Positions 33,493-42,635 are shown, numbered from the stretch's first letter. The stretch is DNA of 64,000 nucleotides from Chryseobacterium taichungense (GCF_900109935.1 NZ_FOBV01000006.1:62001-126000), one strand, 5' to 3'. Notes: generated by a model from the sequence alone, not told the origin. Translations and numbers: made by a program.

Positions 33493-33824
33493 TGAAAAAG
33501 TCGGGTTCTGTAAAATTACTTTTCGTAACGGGAATTCTGGCTGCCTGTTCGCAGGAAAAGCCCAAAGACGAGTGGAAGAACGAAAAAAAGGTGTATATGA
33601 GATCCGATACCACGGCCTCTTATTCCAGAACGCATGGTTTCATGCCGGGCTTTTTCTGGTATCACGCTTTCCGGCCTTACGGAGCTTACAGCAACGGTGG
33701 ATATCACCGGACGGGATACTACAGTGATGCAATCAGCTCAAAATCAAATATCGGAAGAAGTTCTTATAAAGGAAGTGTAATAAGAGGCGGACTGGGCAGA
33801 AGTGGCTTCAGAGCATCATCGTAA
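33492..33824 (+). CDS. Small Gly/Ser/Tyr-rich lipoprotein
   Basis: A 110-residue lipoprotein with the lipobox LAAC at about residue 19. The mature part is rich in Gly, Ser, Tyr and Arg (HGFMPGFFWYHAFRPYG, then RSSYKGSVIRGGLGRSGFR), a composition like that of E. coli YgiB, which also precedes a glutathionylspermidine-synthase-like gene. That is only an analogy of position and composition. Its stop codon lies two bases before the next start. Confidence 0.75.
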   Translation: MKKSGSVKLLFVTGILAACSQEKPKDEWKNEKKVYMRSDTTASYSRTHGFMPGFFWYHAFRPYGAYSNGGYHRTGYYSDAISSKSNIGRSSYKGSVIRGGLGRSGFRASS

Positions 33825-33826
33825 AT

Positions 33827-34957
33827 ATGAAAAGAATAGCATCGCAATTTCGCAAAGACTGGGAAAATAAGCTTGAAAACCTGGGATTCGGATATCATTC
33901 TTTGGAAGGACTTTATTGGGATGAAAGCCATTATTATGAGTTCTCCATGCAGGAGGTTGATACACTTGAAAAGGCAACCGCCGAATTATGGCAGATGTGC
34001 CTGGAAGCAGTGGATTACATCATTGAGAAAAACCTCTGGGACCGTTTTAATATTCCCGATTGGTTTAGGAATTATATCGTCACCAGCTGGGAAGAAGACC
34101 ATCCGTCTATCTATGGCAGGTTTGACTTCGGTTTTGATGGTAAAAATTTAAAACTGCTTGAGTTTAATGCGGATACGCCGACTTCACTGTATGAAGCATC
34201 TGTGATCCAGTGGTATTGGCTGCAGGAAATGTTTCCGGAGCGAGACCAGTTCAATTCGATTCATGAGAAATTAGTGGATTACTGGAAATACCTCATCCAA
34301 TATATAAATCCCCGTTATATTTATTTCGCTTCATTAACGAATATTGAGGACGTTACCAACGTGGAGTATCTTCGTGACTGTGCGACACAGGCGGGCTTTG
34401 AGACGGAATTTATCCCGATTCAGGACATCGGCTGGGCAGAAGAGATCAGGGAATTTATTGCGGGAGACGGCTCGATCATGGATTATATTTTCAAACTGTA
34501 TCCTTACGAGTGGATTCTTGAAGACGGCTTCGGGCAAAAGCTGGTAGAAAATGGTTTTCGCTCTCAATGGATCGAGCCGGCGTGGAAAATCCTTCTTTCA
34601 TCAAAAGCGATTCTGCCTATACTTTGGGAGATGTACCCGGATCATCCTTATCTGTTGCCTGCGTATTTTGAACAGAAAGACTTAAAGGATTTCGTTAAAA
34701 AACCCATTTATTCCCGGGAAGGTGCCAACATCAGCATATATAAAAATGGGGTGCCTGTAGAACAGAATTCCGGAGTTTACGGAAAAGAAGGCTTTATTTA
34801 CCAGCAGTCATTTGATCTTCCTGAGTTCGATGGAAATTATCCTGTGATCGGAAGTTGGGTAATTGGGCAAGAGTCTGCGGGAATCGGCATCAGGGAAAGT
34901 GTTCACCTGATTACCAATAACCAGAGTCGTTTTGTTCCGCATCTTATCAGCGGTTAA
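33827..34957 (+). CDS. Glutathionylspermidine-synthase-like ATP-grasp protein
   Basis: A 376-residue protein matching the ATP-grasp synthetase half of glutathionylspermidine synthase, without the amidase domain. Family segments are YGRFDFGFDGKNLKLLEFNA then DTPTSLYEAS near residue 105, EYLRDCATQAGFETEF near 180, and GREGANISIY-type KPIYSREGANISIY near 293 with the C-terminal GIGIRESVHLITNN. It presumably joins a peptide or amino acid to an amine using ATP; glutathione or spermidine as substrate is not shown. It follows two small lipoprotein genes, and its 3' end overlaps the convergent LTA-synthase-like gene by 11 bases. Confidence 0.88.
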   Translation: MKRIASQFRKDWENKLENLGFGYHSLEGLYWDESHYYEFSMQEVDTLEKATAELWQMCLEAVDYIIEKNLWDRFNIPDWFRNYIVTSWEEDHPSIYGRFDFGFDGKNLKLLEFNADTPTSLYEASVIQWYWLQEMFPERDQFNSIHEKLVDYWKYLIQYINPRYIYFASLTNIEDVTNVEYLRDCATQAGFETEFIPIQDIGWAEEIREFIAGDGSIMDYIFKLYPYEWILEDGFGQKLVENGFRSQWIEPAWKILLSSKAILPILWEMYPDHPYLLPAYFEQKDLKDFVKKPIYSREGANISIYKNGVPVEQNSGVYGKEGFIYQQSFDLPEFDGNYPVIGSWVIGQESAGIGIRESVHLITNNQSRFVPHLISG

Positions 34958-37031
34958 GCATATTCTTTTTCAGCCAGTAAGAGGTAGACTGATAAGCAGA
35001 GATTGTGGCATTCACCAATTGTTTGTCCTGATCTTTTTCTTTTAATGGGTTTTCATCAAAATAAATGTTGAATTCAGGGGAAAGATTGTTCTTCTGCTGT
35101 ACCAAAGAATATTGTTTCACTTTCCGAACCGGGGAAATGATGGTTAAATAATTATCTTTAATGAGCCCTAAATCTTCATAAGTCGCAACATACGCTTTGG
35201 GCTGAAAATCTTTGGTGAAAACATCCTGTCCTAAAAATTTAGACTGATATCTAAAATTAAGCAGACCTAAAAGGGTAGGCATTACATCAATCTGCGACAT
35301 GGTTTGTGTAAATTTTTGAGGCTGAATAAATCCTTCCGAAAAGATCATCGCAGGAATTTTATATTTATCCATCGGAAGTTCCGTATCTCCGGCACTTGAA
35401 GCGCAATGGTCGGCAATGATCACAAAAACTGTATTAGAATACCAGTCCTGCTTTTTAGCCATTTCAAAGAATTTTCTTAAAGAATAATCCGTGTATTTTA
35501 CACCTCCTTCACGGGATTTTGCATCTCCGGGAATATCTATTTTTCCGTTCGGATAAGTGAATGGGCGGTGATTGGAAACCGTCATCCAATGATTAAAAAA
35601 TGGTTTTCCAGACTTTGCCTCGGCGTTCATGGTCTGAATTGCCTTTTTTGCCATATCCTCATCTGCAACACCCCAGACATTAGCAAAGGTAATCTCTTCA
35701 GGCTTGAAATTATCTCTGTCAACGATGCTGTAGCCATTTCCTTCATAGAAATCCTTCATATTGTCGAAGTAGCTGTAACCGCCATACAGGAACTTTACGT
35801 CGTAACCTTTAGATTTAAAAACGCTTCCGGTCGTAAATTTATTTTTATTGTTTTCCCTTTTAATAATACTTTCACCAGCAGTCGGAGGAATACAGAGTGT
35901 AAGGGCCTCCAGTCCGCGAACGGTTCTGTTTCCTGTTGCATAAAGATTGGTGAACATTAGAGAGTGATCTGCAAGACTGTCTAAAAATGGAGTTATTTTC
36001 TGCGTATTGCCATAATGTTCCATAAAATCTGCCGACAAACTTTCGATAGAAATTAAAACAACATTTTTCTTTAATTCCGGTTTGTCCGGTTGAATATTTC
36101 GTTTGAGAGTTGGCGTAGAATATTGGCTTAAAAAGGTTTTTTCGGCTTCCTGTTGATTGATCACCGGGTAAAACTGGAAATAATCCAATTCATTATGCGT
36201 AAAGGCCCAATAGAATTTTGGCAATCCATTAGCCTGGATTTCTTCCTCAAAGACGTTGTCAGATTTTATTTTTGTGGTAAAATGTAATCCGACAAGACTG
36301 ATTCCCACCAAAATACAAAATGAAATTAATAAAATCAGTTTTTGTTTTAAGTTAGGAAGAACCAAAAGCTCAACTTTAGTTTTTCGGTAAATATAAACTG
36401 TAAATATCGCAGCCACAGCAAATATGGCCAGGAACATAGGCACGACCGGATAACTTTCCATGATATTTCCGATAACTTCATTGGTATAAATGAGATAATC
36501 TACCGCTATGAAATTATATCTGAGTCCAAATTCGTTATAGAAGAAATACTCACTTACTGTATTAAAAACAATGAGCAAAACATAAAGAAAGACGGTGATG
36601 AAATATAGTGTATTTCTGATTTTTATACGTTTTTCCGGCAAGAACAGCATGAGACTGAAGAAAATGATTTTCAAACCAATAAAGGCGAGGGCAATTTCAG
36701 CAGCAGACCCTCCGTATTGCTTGAAAATATTGTTTGGAACTACAAGAATGTATAAAAATAAAATAGCTAATAGCCCTAAAATTATATGTCCGTAAGGCTT
36801 TTGATATTTTGAGTCTGATAAAAACAGAAAATAGAGCGCCAAAAAGGGACAGGTTAATATGAAAACCAGAGAATCATTTAAGATTCCGATCATTAAGATT
36901 TCTACGATATCAACAAAGCTAAATTCTGCTGTCGTAATGGGATGAAATATAAAAATGAGCCTTAAAGCTAATGAAATTGTAAGATAAAAAATTCCCAAAT
37001 AGAGAAAGGGCTTTATTTTTTGGAGGAACAT
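34947..37031 (-). CDS. LTA-synthase-like sulfatase-fold phosphotransferase
   Basis: A 694-residue membrane protein. Five spans fill the first 260 residues. The alkaline-phosphatase/sulfatase-fold domain follows: VVLISIESLSADFMEHYG near residue 330 for metal binding, the nucleophile region ATGNRTVRGLEALT near 365, and DHCASS near 560. This is the LtaS/OpgB/MdoB architecture, moving phosphoglycerol or a related group onto an envelope polymer. Bacteroidota do not make classical lipoteichoic acid, so the target here is probably another glycan or lipid. The gene overlaps the convergent synthetase by 11 bases and has an AT-rich leader without a partner. Confidence 0.93.
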   Translation of the reverse strand: MFLQKIKPFLYLGIFYLTISLALRLIFIFHPITTAEFSFVDIVEILMIGILNDSLVFILTCPFLALYFLFLSDSKYQKPYGHIILGLLAILFLYILVVPNNIFKQYGGSAAEIALAFIGLKIIFFSLMLFLPEKRIKIRNTLYFITVFLYVLLIVFNTVSEYFFYNEFGLRYNFIAVDYLIYTNEVIGNIMESYPVVPMFLAIFAVAAIFTVYIYRKTKVELLVLPNLKQKLILLISFCILVGISLVGLHFTTKIKSDNVFEEEIQANGLPKFYWAFTHNELDYFQFYPVINQQEAEKTFLSQYSTPTLKRNIQPDKPELKKNVVLISIESLSADFMEHYGNTQKITPFLDSLADHSLMFTNLYATGNRTVRGLEALTLCIPPTAGESIIKRENNKNKFTTGSVFKSKGYDVKFLYGGYSYFDNMKDFYEGNGYSIVDRDNFKPEEITFANVWGVADEDMAKKAIQTMNAEAKSGKPFFNHWMTVSNHRPFTYPNGKIDIPGDAKSREGGVKYTDYSLRKFFEMAKKQDWYSNTVFVIIADHCASSAGDTELPMDKYKIPAMIFSEGFIQPQKFTQTMSQIDVMPTLLGLLNFRYQSKFLGQDVFTKDFQPKAYVATYEDLGLIKDNYLTIISPVRKVKQYSLVQQKNNLSPEFNIYFDENPLKEKDQDKQLVNATISAYQSTSYWLKKNMLNR

Positions 37032-37200
37032 ATGAACTAAATGTTAATTCCTGCAAATTTAGCAATTGGGAGTAATTTCTTATTATAAAATCATAAAATT
37101 TGAAATTAATTAAGAAATTTATAATTATTTAAAATAAAATTAAAAATTTAATATTGAAGAAAAGTAATAGCACAGCCCGTTTGCAGTATTTATAAAAAAA

Positions 37201-37223
37201 GAGGACCATTTTAATGATCCTCA
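37201..37223 (-). terminator. Terminator after ribH
   Basis: GAGGA-c-CAT pairs with ATG-a-TCCTC around TTTA. The A run to its left is a T run on the minus strand. Confidence 0.75.
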
Positions 37224-37248
37224 AATATCTAAAAAATTAGGTACAAAA

Positions 37249-37767
37249 TTATGAGTGGCCGAAACCGATATTTCCCTTTTTACCTGTCAGATTTTTTCTG
37301 AAATCGATCATTCGTAATGCCGTAACTGCTGCTTCCACACCTTTATTTCCCAAATCTCCACCACTTCTTGCAATTGACTGCTCTTTTGTGTCATCTGTAA
37401 GCACACAGAAAATAGTAGGAGTATCTGTCAGGATATTGCAATCTTTGATGCCCTGAGCAACTGCAGAACATACATAATCGAAATGAGGTGTTTCACCACG
37501 GATTACACATCCGATAGAGATTACCGCGTCATATTTGCGCTCTTTGCAAAGCTGCATGCTTGCGTAATTCAGTTCAAAAGCACCCGGAACCGGAAAAAGC
37601 TTGATGTTTTCAGATTTTACACCTTCCTTTTGAAGGATTTCCAATGCTGCATCACGAAGATTATAGGTTACAAAATCATTCCACTCAGAAAAAACAATGC
37701 CGATAGAAAACTCATCGGCATTGGTTATATGAAGTGGCTTGTAATCGGAAAGATTAACTGTTGCCAT
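37249..37767 (-). CDS. ribH: 6,7-dimethyl-8-ribityllumazine synthase
   Basis: A 172-residue enzyme of the penultimate step of riboflavin synthesis. It condenses 5-amino-6-ribitylamino-uracil with 3,4-dihydroxy-2-butanone 4-phosphate. Motifs visible are FSEWNDFVTYNL near residue 27, VPGAFELNYASMQL near 60, and GCVIRGETPHFDYV near 87, in which the His is the catalytic base and GET binds phosphate. The normal homo-oligomer is a pentamer or icosahedron. It follows the TPR gene by three bases, so the two probably share a transcript. Confidence 0.97.
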   Translation of the reverse strand: MATVNLSDYKPLHITNADEFSIGIVFSEWNDFVTYNLRDAALEILQKEGVKSENIKLFPVPGAFELNYASMQLCKERKYDAVISIGCVIRGETPHFDYVCSAVAQGIKDCNILTDTPTIFCVLTDDTKEQSIARSGGDLGNKGVEAAVTALRMIDFRKNLTGKKGNIGFGHS

Positions 37768-37770
37768 TTT

Positions 37771-38478
37771 TTAGTAATATTTAGTCATTTCAATATAAGA
37801 ATCAGACATTCCGTTGTCGTAGTCCTGATATTTTTCATCAATCGTAGCAAAATATTTTTTAGCATCTGCTTTCTTATTAAGGCCTAAAGCCAAAATCCCT
37901 GCTTTTCTTGTAAAATAATAAGTTGTGTACGGATCGTCAGAAGCAGAAGCCGCTTTATCAAGCAATTGCAAAGCATCGTCGTTTTTATTAAGACCGGACT
38001 GTGCGTCTGCCATCGCACCATACTTCATTGCCATTAATGTTTTGTTGTCTGATGAAAACTTGTCAAGAAGATCATATGCTTCCTGGAATTTTCCTTCTTT
38101 AAATTTCAAAATTCCGGCGTTGTAAGCAGAAAGTTTACCAATGTTTGTATCAGAATATTCATTATAAGTCCCTAAGAAACCAGGATTTGCAGCAGATTTT
38201 CCTCCCAGTGCTTCTTTATCTTTACCTTCCGTAAGATTTTTCTGAGCGGCAAGGAAAGTTTTTACAGCTTCAGCATTTTTAGGAGCTACAACAAACTGCT
38301 TGTAAGCGAAGAATCCCAGAACACCTAAAACAAGTACCCCGAAAACAATACCCAACGGTTTTGAATATCTTTCAATAAATCTTTCGGTGTTTAAAGCTTC
38401 TCTGTCAAGATCTTTAAAAAACTCTACTGTTTCTTTACCTTCTTGCTCTTGTTGAGCATTCTTTGTAAGTTTTGCCAT
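37771..38478 (-). CDS. Membrane-anchored TPR protein (YfgM-like)
   Basis: A 235-residue protein with a cytoplasmic N-terminus of about 45 residues, one span at 46-66, and an outer domain of three to four helical TPR pairs (KFQEAYDLLDKFSSDNKTLM, then KNDDALQLLDKAASAS and KKADAKKYFATI). The layout is that of YfgM, an ancillary subunit of the SecYEG translocon, but the similarity is structural and no motif settles the role. It lies immediately upstream of ribH in the same direction. Confidence 0.85.
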   Translation of the reverse strand: MAKLTKNAQQEQEGKETVEFFKDLDREALNTERFIERYSKPLGIVFGVLVLGVLGFFAYKQFVVAPKNAEAVKTFLAAQKNLTEGKDKEALGGKSAANPGFLGTYNEYSDTNIGKLSAYNAGILKFKEGKFQEAYDLLDKFSSDNKTLMAMKYGAMADAQSGLNKNDDALQLLDKAASASDDPYTTYYFTRKAGILALGLNKKADAKKYFATIDEKYQDYDNGMSDSYIEMTKYY

Positions 38479-38609
38479 AAATTGTTAAAAATTGAATTGC
38501 AAATTTAATTGTTTCTGAATGATTTACAAAATACTTTCTGAGTATTGTTGATTTTATTTAAACAAATAAAGTGAATTCTGAATTGTTGTGTGTGAATTTA
38601 TAAGAAAAA

Positions 38610-38691
38610 TGCTTCGACAGGTGCAATATGACAGTTTAATTGCGATATGCTTAATGCAATACTGCTTTGTCATGCTGAGCTTGTCGAGGCA
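38610..38691. repeat. Large palindrome made of the dispersed GTCGAAG-type motif
   Basis: TGCTTCGACAGG at 38610-38621 is nearly the reverse complement of the segment TTGTCGAGGCA at 38681-38691, giving TGC-TCGACA against TGTCGA-GCA. The right arm belongs to the tgctgagcttgtcgagg motif that recurs elsewhere in the window. The hairpin lies between the TPR gene and apt. Confidence 0.6.
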
Positions 38692-38695
38692 GCCA

Positions 38696-39232
38696 TTAAT
38701 ATTCTAAAATGTGATATACTTCTGCATTGAATTTCTTCAGTTTTTCTTCTCCGTTTAATCCTTTTAAGCCAATCAGAAAACTGAATTGTGCAACTGTCGC
38801 TCCCTGTTTTTCAATCAGCTTTGCGGCTGCTTCTGTGGTACCTCCCGTTGCCAGAAGGTCATCGTGAATCAGAACTCTCTGGCCGGGTTTTATCTGCCCT
38901 TCCCGGGTTTCGATGACGGCATTTCCGTATTCAAGATCATATTTTTCTGAAATAACCGGCGGTGGCAGTTTTCCCGATTTTCTTATTAATACAAACGGAA
39001 CTTCCAGAGCGACAGCAATAGCAATTCCGAAAAGATAACCACGGCTTTCAATTCCGCAGACGGCATCAACTTTTCCTTTGCTGAATGCTACCAGGTCTGC
39101 GATAACATCTTCATATAATTTCGGATCCAGGAAGATTGGCGATATATCTTTAAACTGAATTCCCGGAATCGGAAAGTCAGGAATATTTTCTATCGTTTCT
39201 TCCAGTCTGCTGATTAATTCTTGTGAAGGCAT
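38696..39232 (-). CDS. apt: Adenine phosphoribosyltransferase
   Basis: A 178-residue purine-salvage enzyme that joins adenine to phosphoribosyl pyrophosphate to make AMP. The PRPP loop is in VLIHDDLLATGGTTEAAAKL near residue 122, with the two Asp and the TGGT turn. The adenine-side VCGIESRGYLFG near 57 and the upstream FPIPGIQFKDISPIF near 21 are typical of Apt. The length is normal. It lies three bases from the lipoprotein gene upstream of it on this strand. Confidence 0.97.
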   Translation of the reverse strand: MPSQELISRLEETIENIPDFPIPGIQFKDISPIFLDPKLYEDVIADLVAFSKGKVDAVCGIESRGYLFGIAIAVALEVPFVLIRKSGKLPPPVISEKYDLEYGNAVIETREGQIKPGQRVLIHDDLLATGGTTEAAAKLIEKQGATVAQFSFLIGLKGLNGEEKLKKFNAEVYHILEY

Positions 39233-39234
39233 TA

Positions 39235-40422
39235 TTAAGGATTGATTTTATAGCTGGAGATTTTCCATTCCCCGTTTACATTCTTTAAACCGAAAGTTGC
39301 TTTCAGCGAAGTTGTTCTTCCGTTTTTGTCGGTAACATCGTATGTTGCATTTACGCTGGCAACATTGGCATTGGACAGGTTTGTAGAAATATTTTTAACG
39401 CTTACATTTTTCACCGATCCGAATCCTGAAGTAGGGTTTGCGAAAGATTCATAGCTTCCCCAATTTGGATTGCTCGCCGCACCATAAGCGGCTTTAAGGT
39501 TTTGAGAGCTTACATTATTTAAAAATCCGGATACTACGTTTTTAGGATCTGCTGCCGGTTGTTTTGGCGTTGCCGGAGCAGTAGTAGCATTTGGATCTGT
39601 AGGAACGGTTGTTCCAGGATTATTAGGATCTATAACGGCCGGATCCTGATTAACAGCGGTAGAATCAACTACCGGCGACGTAGGCATTTTCAATAACAAA
39701 GGATTTACATCTAAACCTATTTTTGTCATTTTAAATGTTTTTGCGGTTGTTTTTACAGATACCGTGATATCAATTTTATTGTCAACGACTTTAGCAGCCG
39801 GAATGGACGAAAATTTTAAATTAAATCCTTTAAAATTATTATCCTGCATCAGATTTTTTGCAGTAGAAAGTTTTACCCCATTACTGAATACTTCAAGAGT
39901 GGCCTCAAGACCTGCTCCTGTAAATGCAACGGGATTTCCTGCATTGTCAACAAGTCGTGGAACAATCTGAATAGCAGTTGGTGCGCCTGTTCCATCATCT
40001 CCGGTAGGTCTTGTAATAATGCTCAGTGAGTTTGCTTTTACATCATTAGGATCACTTTCTTTTGCCTTGTCGTCACCGAAAATATTCATCTCTCCTAATG
40101 AAGGAGGAGCTGTACTTGCCCATTCTATGCCATTTTTCTGTGCTACTTCATCGGCCATTGCCATAATTTCCGGAACTTTTTTACCGTTGATCAACTGGCC
40201 AAGTGCTTTTAGTTCTGCTACATCGCCATCTGCATCAACTCCGAAAGTCTTTAAGATGTAGAGAGCTTCATTAAATTTTATCTGTTTAATGGTAGGAAGA
40301 CTCGCCGTCATATCATTGATACTCGACTGCAGCGTTTTAGTATTGGTAGCATCTACGTGATCCTTCTTGCATGCTGTAAAAAGCAACAGGCTGAAAATTA
40401 GTAGAAAAGACAATTTTTTCAT
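39235..40422 (-). CDS. Lipoprotein with Pro/Thr linker and NTF2-like end
   Basis: A 395-residue lipoprotein, lipobox FTAC with the lipid Cys at about residue 18. The N-terminal 240 residues are mixed helix and strand. A Pro/Thr/Ala/Asn linker (NNPGTTVPTDPNATTAPATP) spans about 265-290. The last 105 residues (VSGFLNNVSSQNLKAAYGAA to the end) look like a small cystatin/NTF2-like domain of the DUF4878 kind. I know no function for the family. It is anchored in the outer or inner membrane and ends three bases before apt. Confidence 0.75.
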   Translation of the reverse strand: MKKLSFLLIFSLLLFTACKKDHVDATNTKTLQSSINDMTASLPTIKQIKFNEALYILKTFGVDADGDVAELKALGQLINGKKVPEIMAMADEVAQKNGIEWASTAPPSLGEMNIFGDDKAKESDPNDVKANSLSIITRPTGDDGTGAPTAIQIVPRLVDNAGNPVAFTGAGLEATLEVFSNGVKLSTAKNLMQDNNFKGFNLKFSSIPAAKVVDNKIDITVSVKTTAKTFKMTKIGLDVNPLLLKMPTSPVVDSTAVNQDPAVIDPNNPGTTVPTDPNATTAPATPKQPAADPKNVVSGFLNNVSSQNLKAAYGAASNPNWGSYESFANPTSGFGSVKNVSVKNISTNLSNANVASVNATYDVTDKNGRTTSLKATFGLKNVNGEWKISSYKINP

Positions 40423-40478
40423 TTTTCTTCGTTTGCCACAAATTTACTAAAACGTTTATTAATGGGAGATTTTATTTT

Positions 40479-41480
40479 TTATTTTTCTTTTAAATCGTCT
40501 TTAAAGAACGAGCTGAAAACGGTCTGCATGTTTGGAAATGAAGCGTCTTCCCAATATTTTGAGGTGTAATGGCCTTGCTTCTTATCATACTTTACTTCGG
40601 CAATGTCTTTGTCATTACTGAAATCGAGTTCGGTCGGATAAAAATTTTTATAGGAAATGATCTGGTTATATTCGGGTTCCGTTTTATGCTTCAGTTTAAG
40701 ATATTCGATTGAATTGTATTCAATAAAATCACGGAGCGATTTTTTAGAATCTTTTTCAAATGAAAAATTGGCGATGACCCGAATATCGAAAAGCCGGTAT
40801 CCTAAAATGGAAAGTTCTTTTTCCTGAAGTTCTTCCCCACGTATTTCTATTTCATCTTTGGTTGGCGTTTTCAGTTCCTTTACCTTGAGTTCGCCGTTAT
40901 TATATTTTTCAAGATTTCCGGCGTATTTCAATTTTGGTAAGTCTAAAAACATTCTGTAATCCCAGACTCCGACCTCTTTTTTTTCGAATGTAGCGCCTTC
41001 AAGACTGAAGATGCGGTATTGCTGTATCTTAATGTCTTTTACTTTTTTATTTTTATTGTCAAAAACATACGTTGCTATTCCATCCACATAGCAGTTAAGC
41101 ACATTGTTCACGGTGACATAAGCATTAAAATTACCTTTTATCAAAAGGTACTTTGCTGGTTTATTATTTTTTACCACTACGGGCTCAATGTCCTTGATCT
41201 TTTCATCAAGTTTTACAATATCTCTATCAATCTCAGAATAAGGAATTTCTGCCAGAACAATATTTTCGTAAACAAGCCTGAATTTTTCCTGTTCTGGTTT
41301 TATCAATTGCTTATCGATTTTCCCGTCAATATCCGAAAATGCAACAATGCTTCCGTCTTTTGCAAAAACTGAAACTTTCGGAAGCGGTTTATTGGTTTTT
41401 TCAGAAATGAAAGTAATAGTTTGAGCATTGAAAAGATTTAATAAGAATGTCAAAAATAATAATAGAAGACTTTTTTTCAT
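40479..41480 (-). CDS. Secreted surface protein, paralogue of its neighbour (A)
   Basis: A 333-residue exported protein with a signal peptide (ending FNAQ). Residues about 20-90 form a carboxypeptidase-regulatory/CarboxypepD-like beta domain (ITFISEKTNKPLPKVSVFAK, then DGSIVAFSDIDGKIDKQL). A block VVVKNNKPAKYLLIKGNFNA then YVTVNN near 95-125 recurs in the next protein. The rest is Lys-rich, of unknown fold, and diverged from the paralogue. The first 62 bases of the coding sequence are identical to those of its neighbour. Function unknown; it is surface-exposed or periplasmic. Confidence 0.8.
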   Translation of the reverse strand: MKKSLLLLFLTFLLNLFNAQTITFISEKTNKPLPKVSVFAKDGSIVAFSDIDGKIDKQLIKPEQEKFRLVYENIVLAEIPYSEIDRDIVKLDEKIKDIEPVVVKNNKPAKYLLIKGNFNAYVTVNNVLNCYVDGIATYVFDNKNKKVKDIKIQQYRIFSLEGATFEKKEVGVWDYRMFLDLPKLKYAGNLEKYNNGELKVKELKTPTKDEIEIRGEELQEKELSILGYRLFDIRVIANFSFEKDSKKSLRDFIEYNSIEYLKLKHKTEPEYNQIISYKNFYPTELDFSNDKDIAEVKYDKKQGHYTSKYWEDASFPNMQTVFSSFFKDDLKEK

Positions 41481-41509
41481 AGTTTTATTAAGTTAGATTG
41501 GAAGCTGTT

Positions 41510-42511
41510 TTACATTTCATTGGGCTTTTCTTTTAAATCGCTTTTGAAATAGCTGCTGAATACCGTCTGCATATTTGGAAAAGAAGGCTCCTGCCAGTAA
41601 GAAGTCTTGTAATTGCTGTTGCTCTTGTTAAATGTTACTCTGTTAATATCTTTGTCATTACTAAAACTAAATTCTGTCACATAAAAATTATTGTATAACG
41701 CTAATTGGTTCGGCTCTGGTTTTTCTTTATATTTAATTTTTGAGTAGCGTACATCACTATATTCCAGAAAATCTCTAAGTGTTTTTCCCGATTCTTTTTC
41801 AAAAGATAGGTTTATAATTTTTTTAAAATCATAAAGGGTTATTCCGAAAGACGTAGTTCCTTTTTCCGAGCCGATTCTATCTATTATTTCTAGTTGATCA
41901 CTTTTGTCGCCCTTTAATTCTTTAATATTCTTTTTTCCGGATTTATATTCCTCGGGGTCTCCTACGTATTTAAGTTTTGGGATCTCTAACCCTGCCGTGT
42001 AAGATAAGAAAGTCCTATCCATTTCAGTCTGCAACGAAAAGATTCTGTATTGTTCTACATTCGTACTTTTAAGTTTTTTTGTTTTATTATCGAAAATATA
42101 GGTTATAATTCCGTCAGCATAGGATTTGGGTTTATTGTTGACCGTTACGTAGGCATTGAAATTTCCTTTAATAAAAATGTATTTTGCCGGCTTGTTGTTT
42201 TTTATAACGACTGCCTCGATATCTTTTATACGGTTGTCAATTTTAATAATGTCCTTATCAAAATCCGAATACGATAAGGTGGCCACCGAAACATTATCAT
42301 ACACCAGCTGAAATTTTTCCTGCTCGGGCTTCAATAATTGTTTATCGATTTTCCCGTCAATATCCGAATAAGCAACAATGCTTCCGTCTTTTGCAAAAAC
42401 TGAAACTTTTGGCAACGGGTTGTTGGTTTTTTCAGAAACGAAAGTAATGGTTTGAGCATTGAAAAGATTTAATAAGAATGTCAAAAATAATAATAGAAGA
42501 CTTTTTTTCAT
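41510..42511 (-). CDS. Secreted surface protein, paralogue of its neighbour (B)
   Basis: A 333-residue exported protein of the same length and architecture as the gene after it on this strand. The signal peptide (MKKSLLLLFLTFLLNLFNAQ) and the start of the regulatory-like domain are the same, with small changes. The residues after about 140 share only scattered motifs such as RTFLSYTAGLEIPKLKYVGD against RMFLDLPKLKYAGN. The two genes are 29 bases apart and probably arose by tandem duplication, with the 5' end kept uniform by recent duplication or gene conversion. Function unknown. Confidence 0.8.
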   Translation of the reverse strand: MKKSLLLLFLTFLLNLFNAQTITFVSEKTNNPLPKVSVFAKDGSIVAYSDIDGKIDKQLLKPEQEKFQLVYDNVSVATLSYSDFDKDIIKIDNRIKDIEAVVIKNNKPAKYIFIKGNFNAYVTVNNKPKSYADGIITYIFDNKTKKLKSTNVEQYRIFSLQTEMDRTFLSYTAGLEIPKLKYVGDPEEYKSGKKNIKELKGDKSDQLEIIDRIGSEKGTTSFGITLYDFKKIINLSFEKESGKTLRDFLEYSDVRYSKIKYKEKPEPNQLALYNNFYVTEFSFSNDKDINRVTFNKSNSNYKTSYWQEPSFPNMQTVFSSYFKSDLKEKPNEM

Positions 42512-42604
42512 GATTATTTTATTATAATGATTTTTGCTTAATTATATGACAAAGAAAATTAAAAAAGGTTGCCTGAAATTTTAATTTTTTTCAATTAGTA
42601 CAAA

Positions 42605-42635
42605 AAAAAGACTGATTGTTACAATCAGTCTTTTT
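42605..42635. terminator. Perfect hairpin terminator of the act operon
   Basis: AAAAAGACTGATTG pairs exactly with CAATCAGTCTTTTT around TTA, a 14-bp stem with A and T tracts at the two ends, so it can end transcripts in either direction. Confidence 0.9.

Noticed and set aside
35568..35960. 130-codon plus-strand frame inside the LTA-synthase-like gene
   Set aside because: It is antisense to an intact, well-recognised gene and has no domain features.
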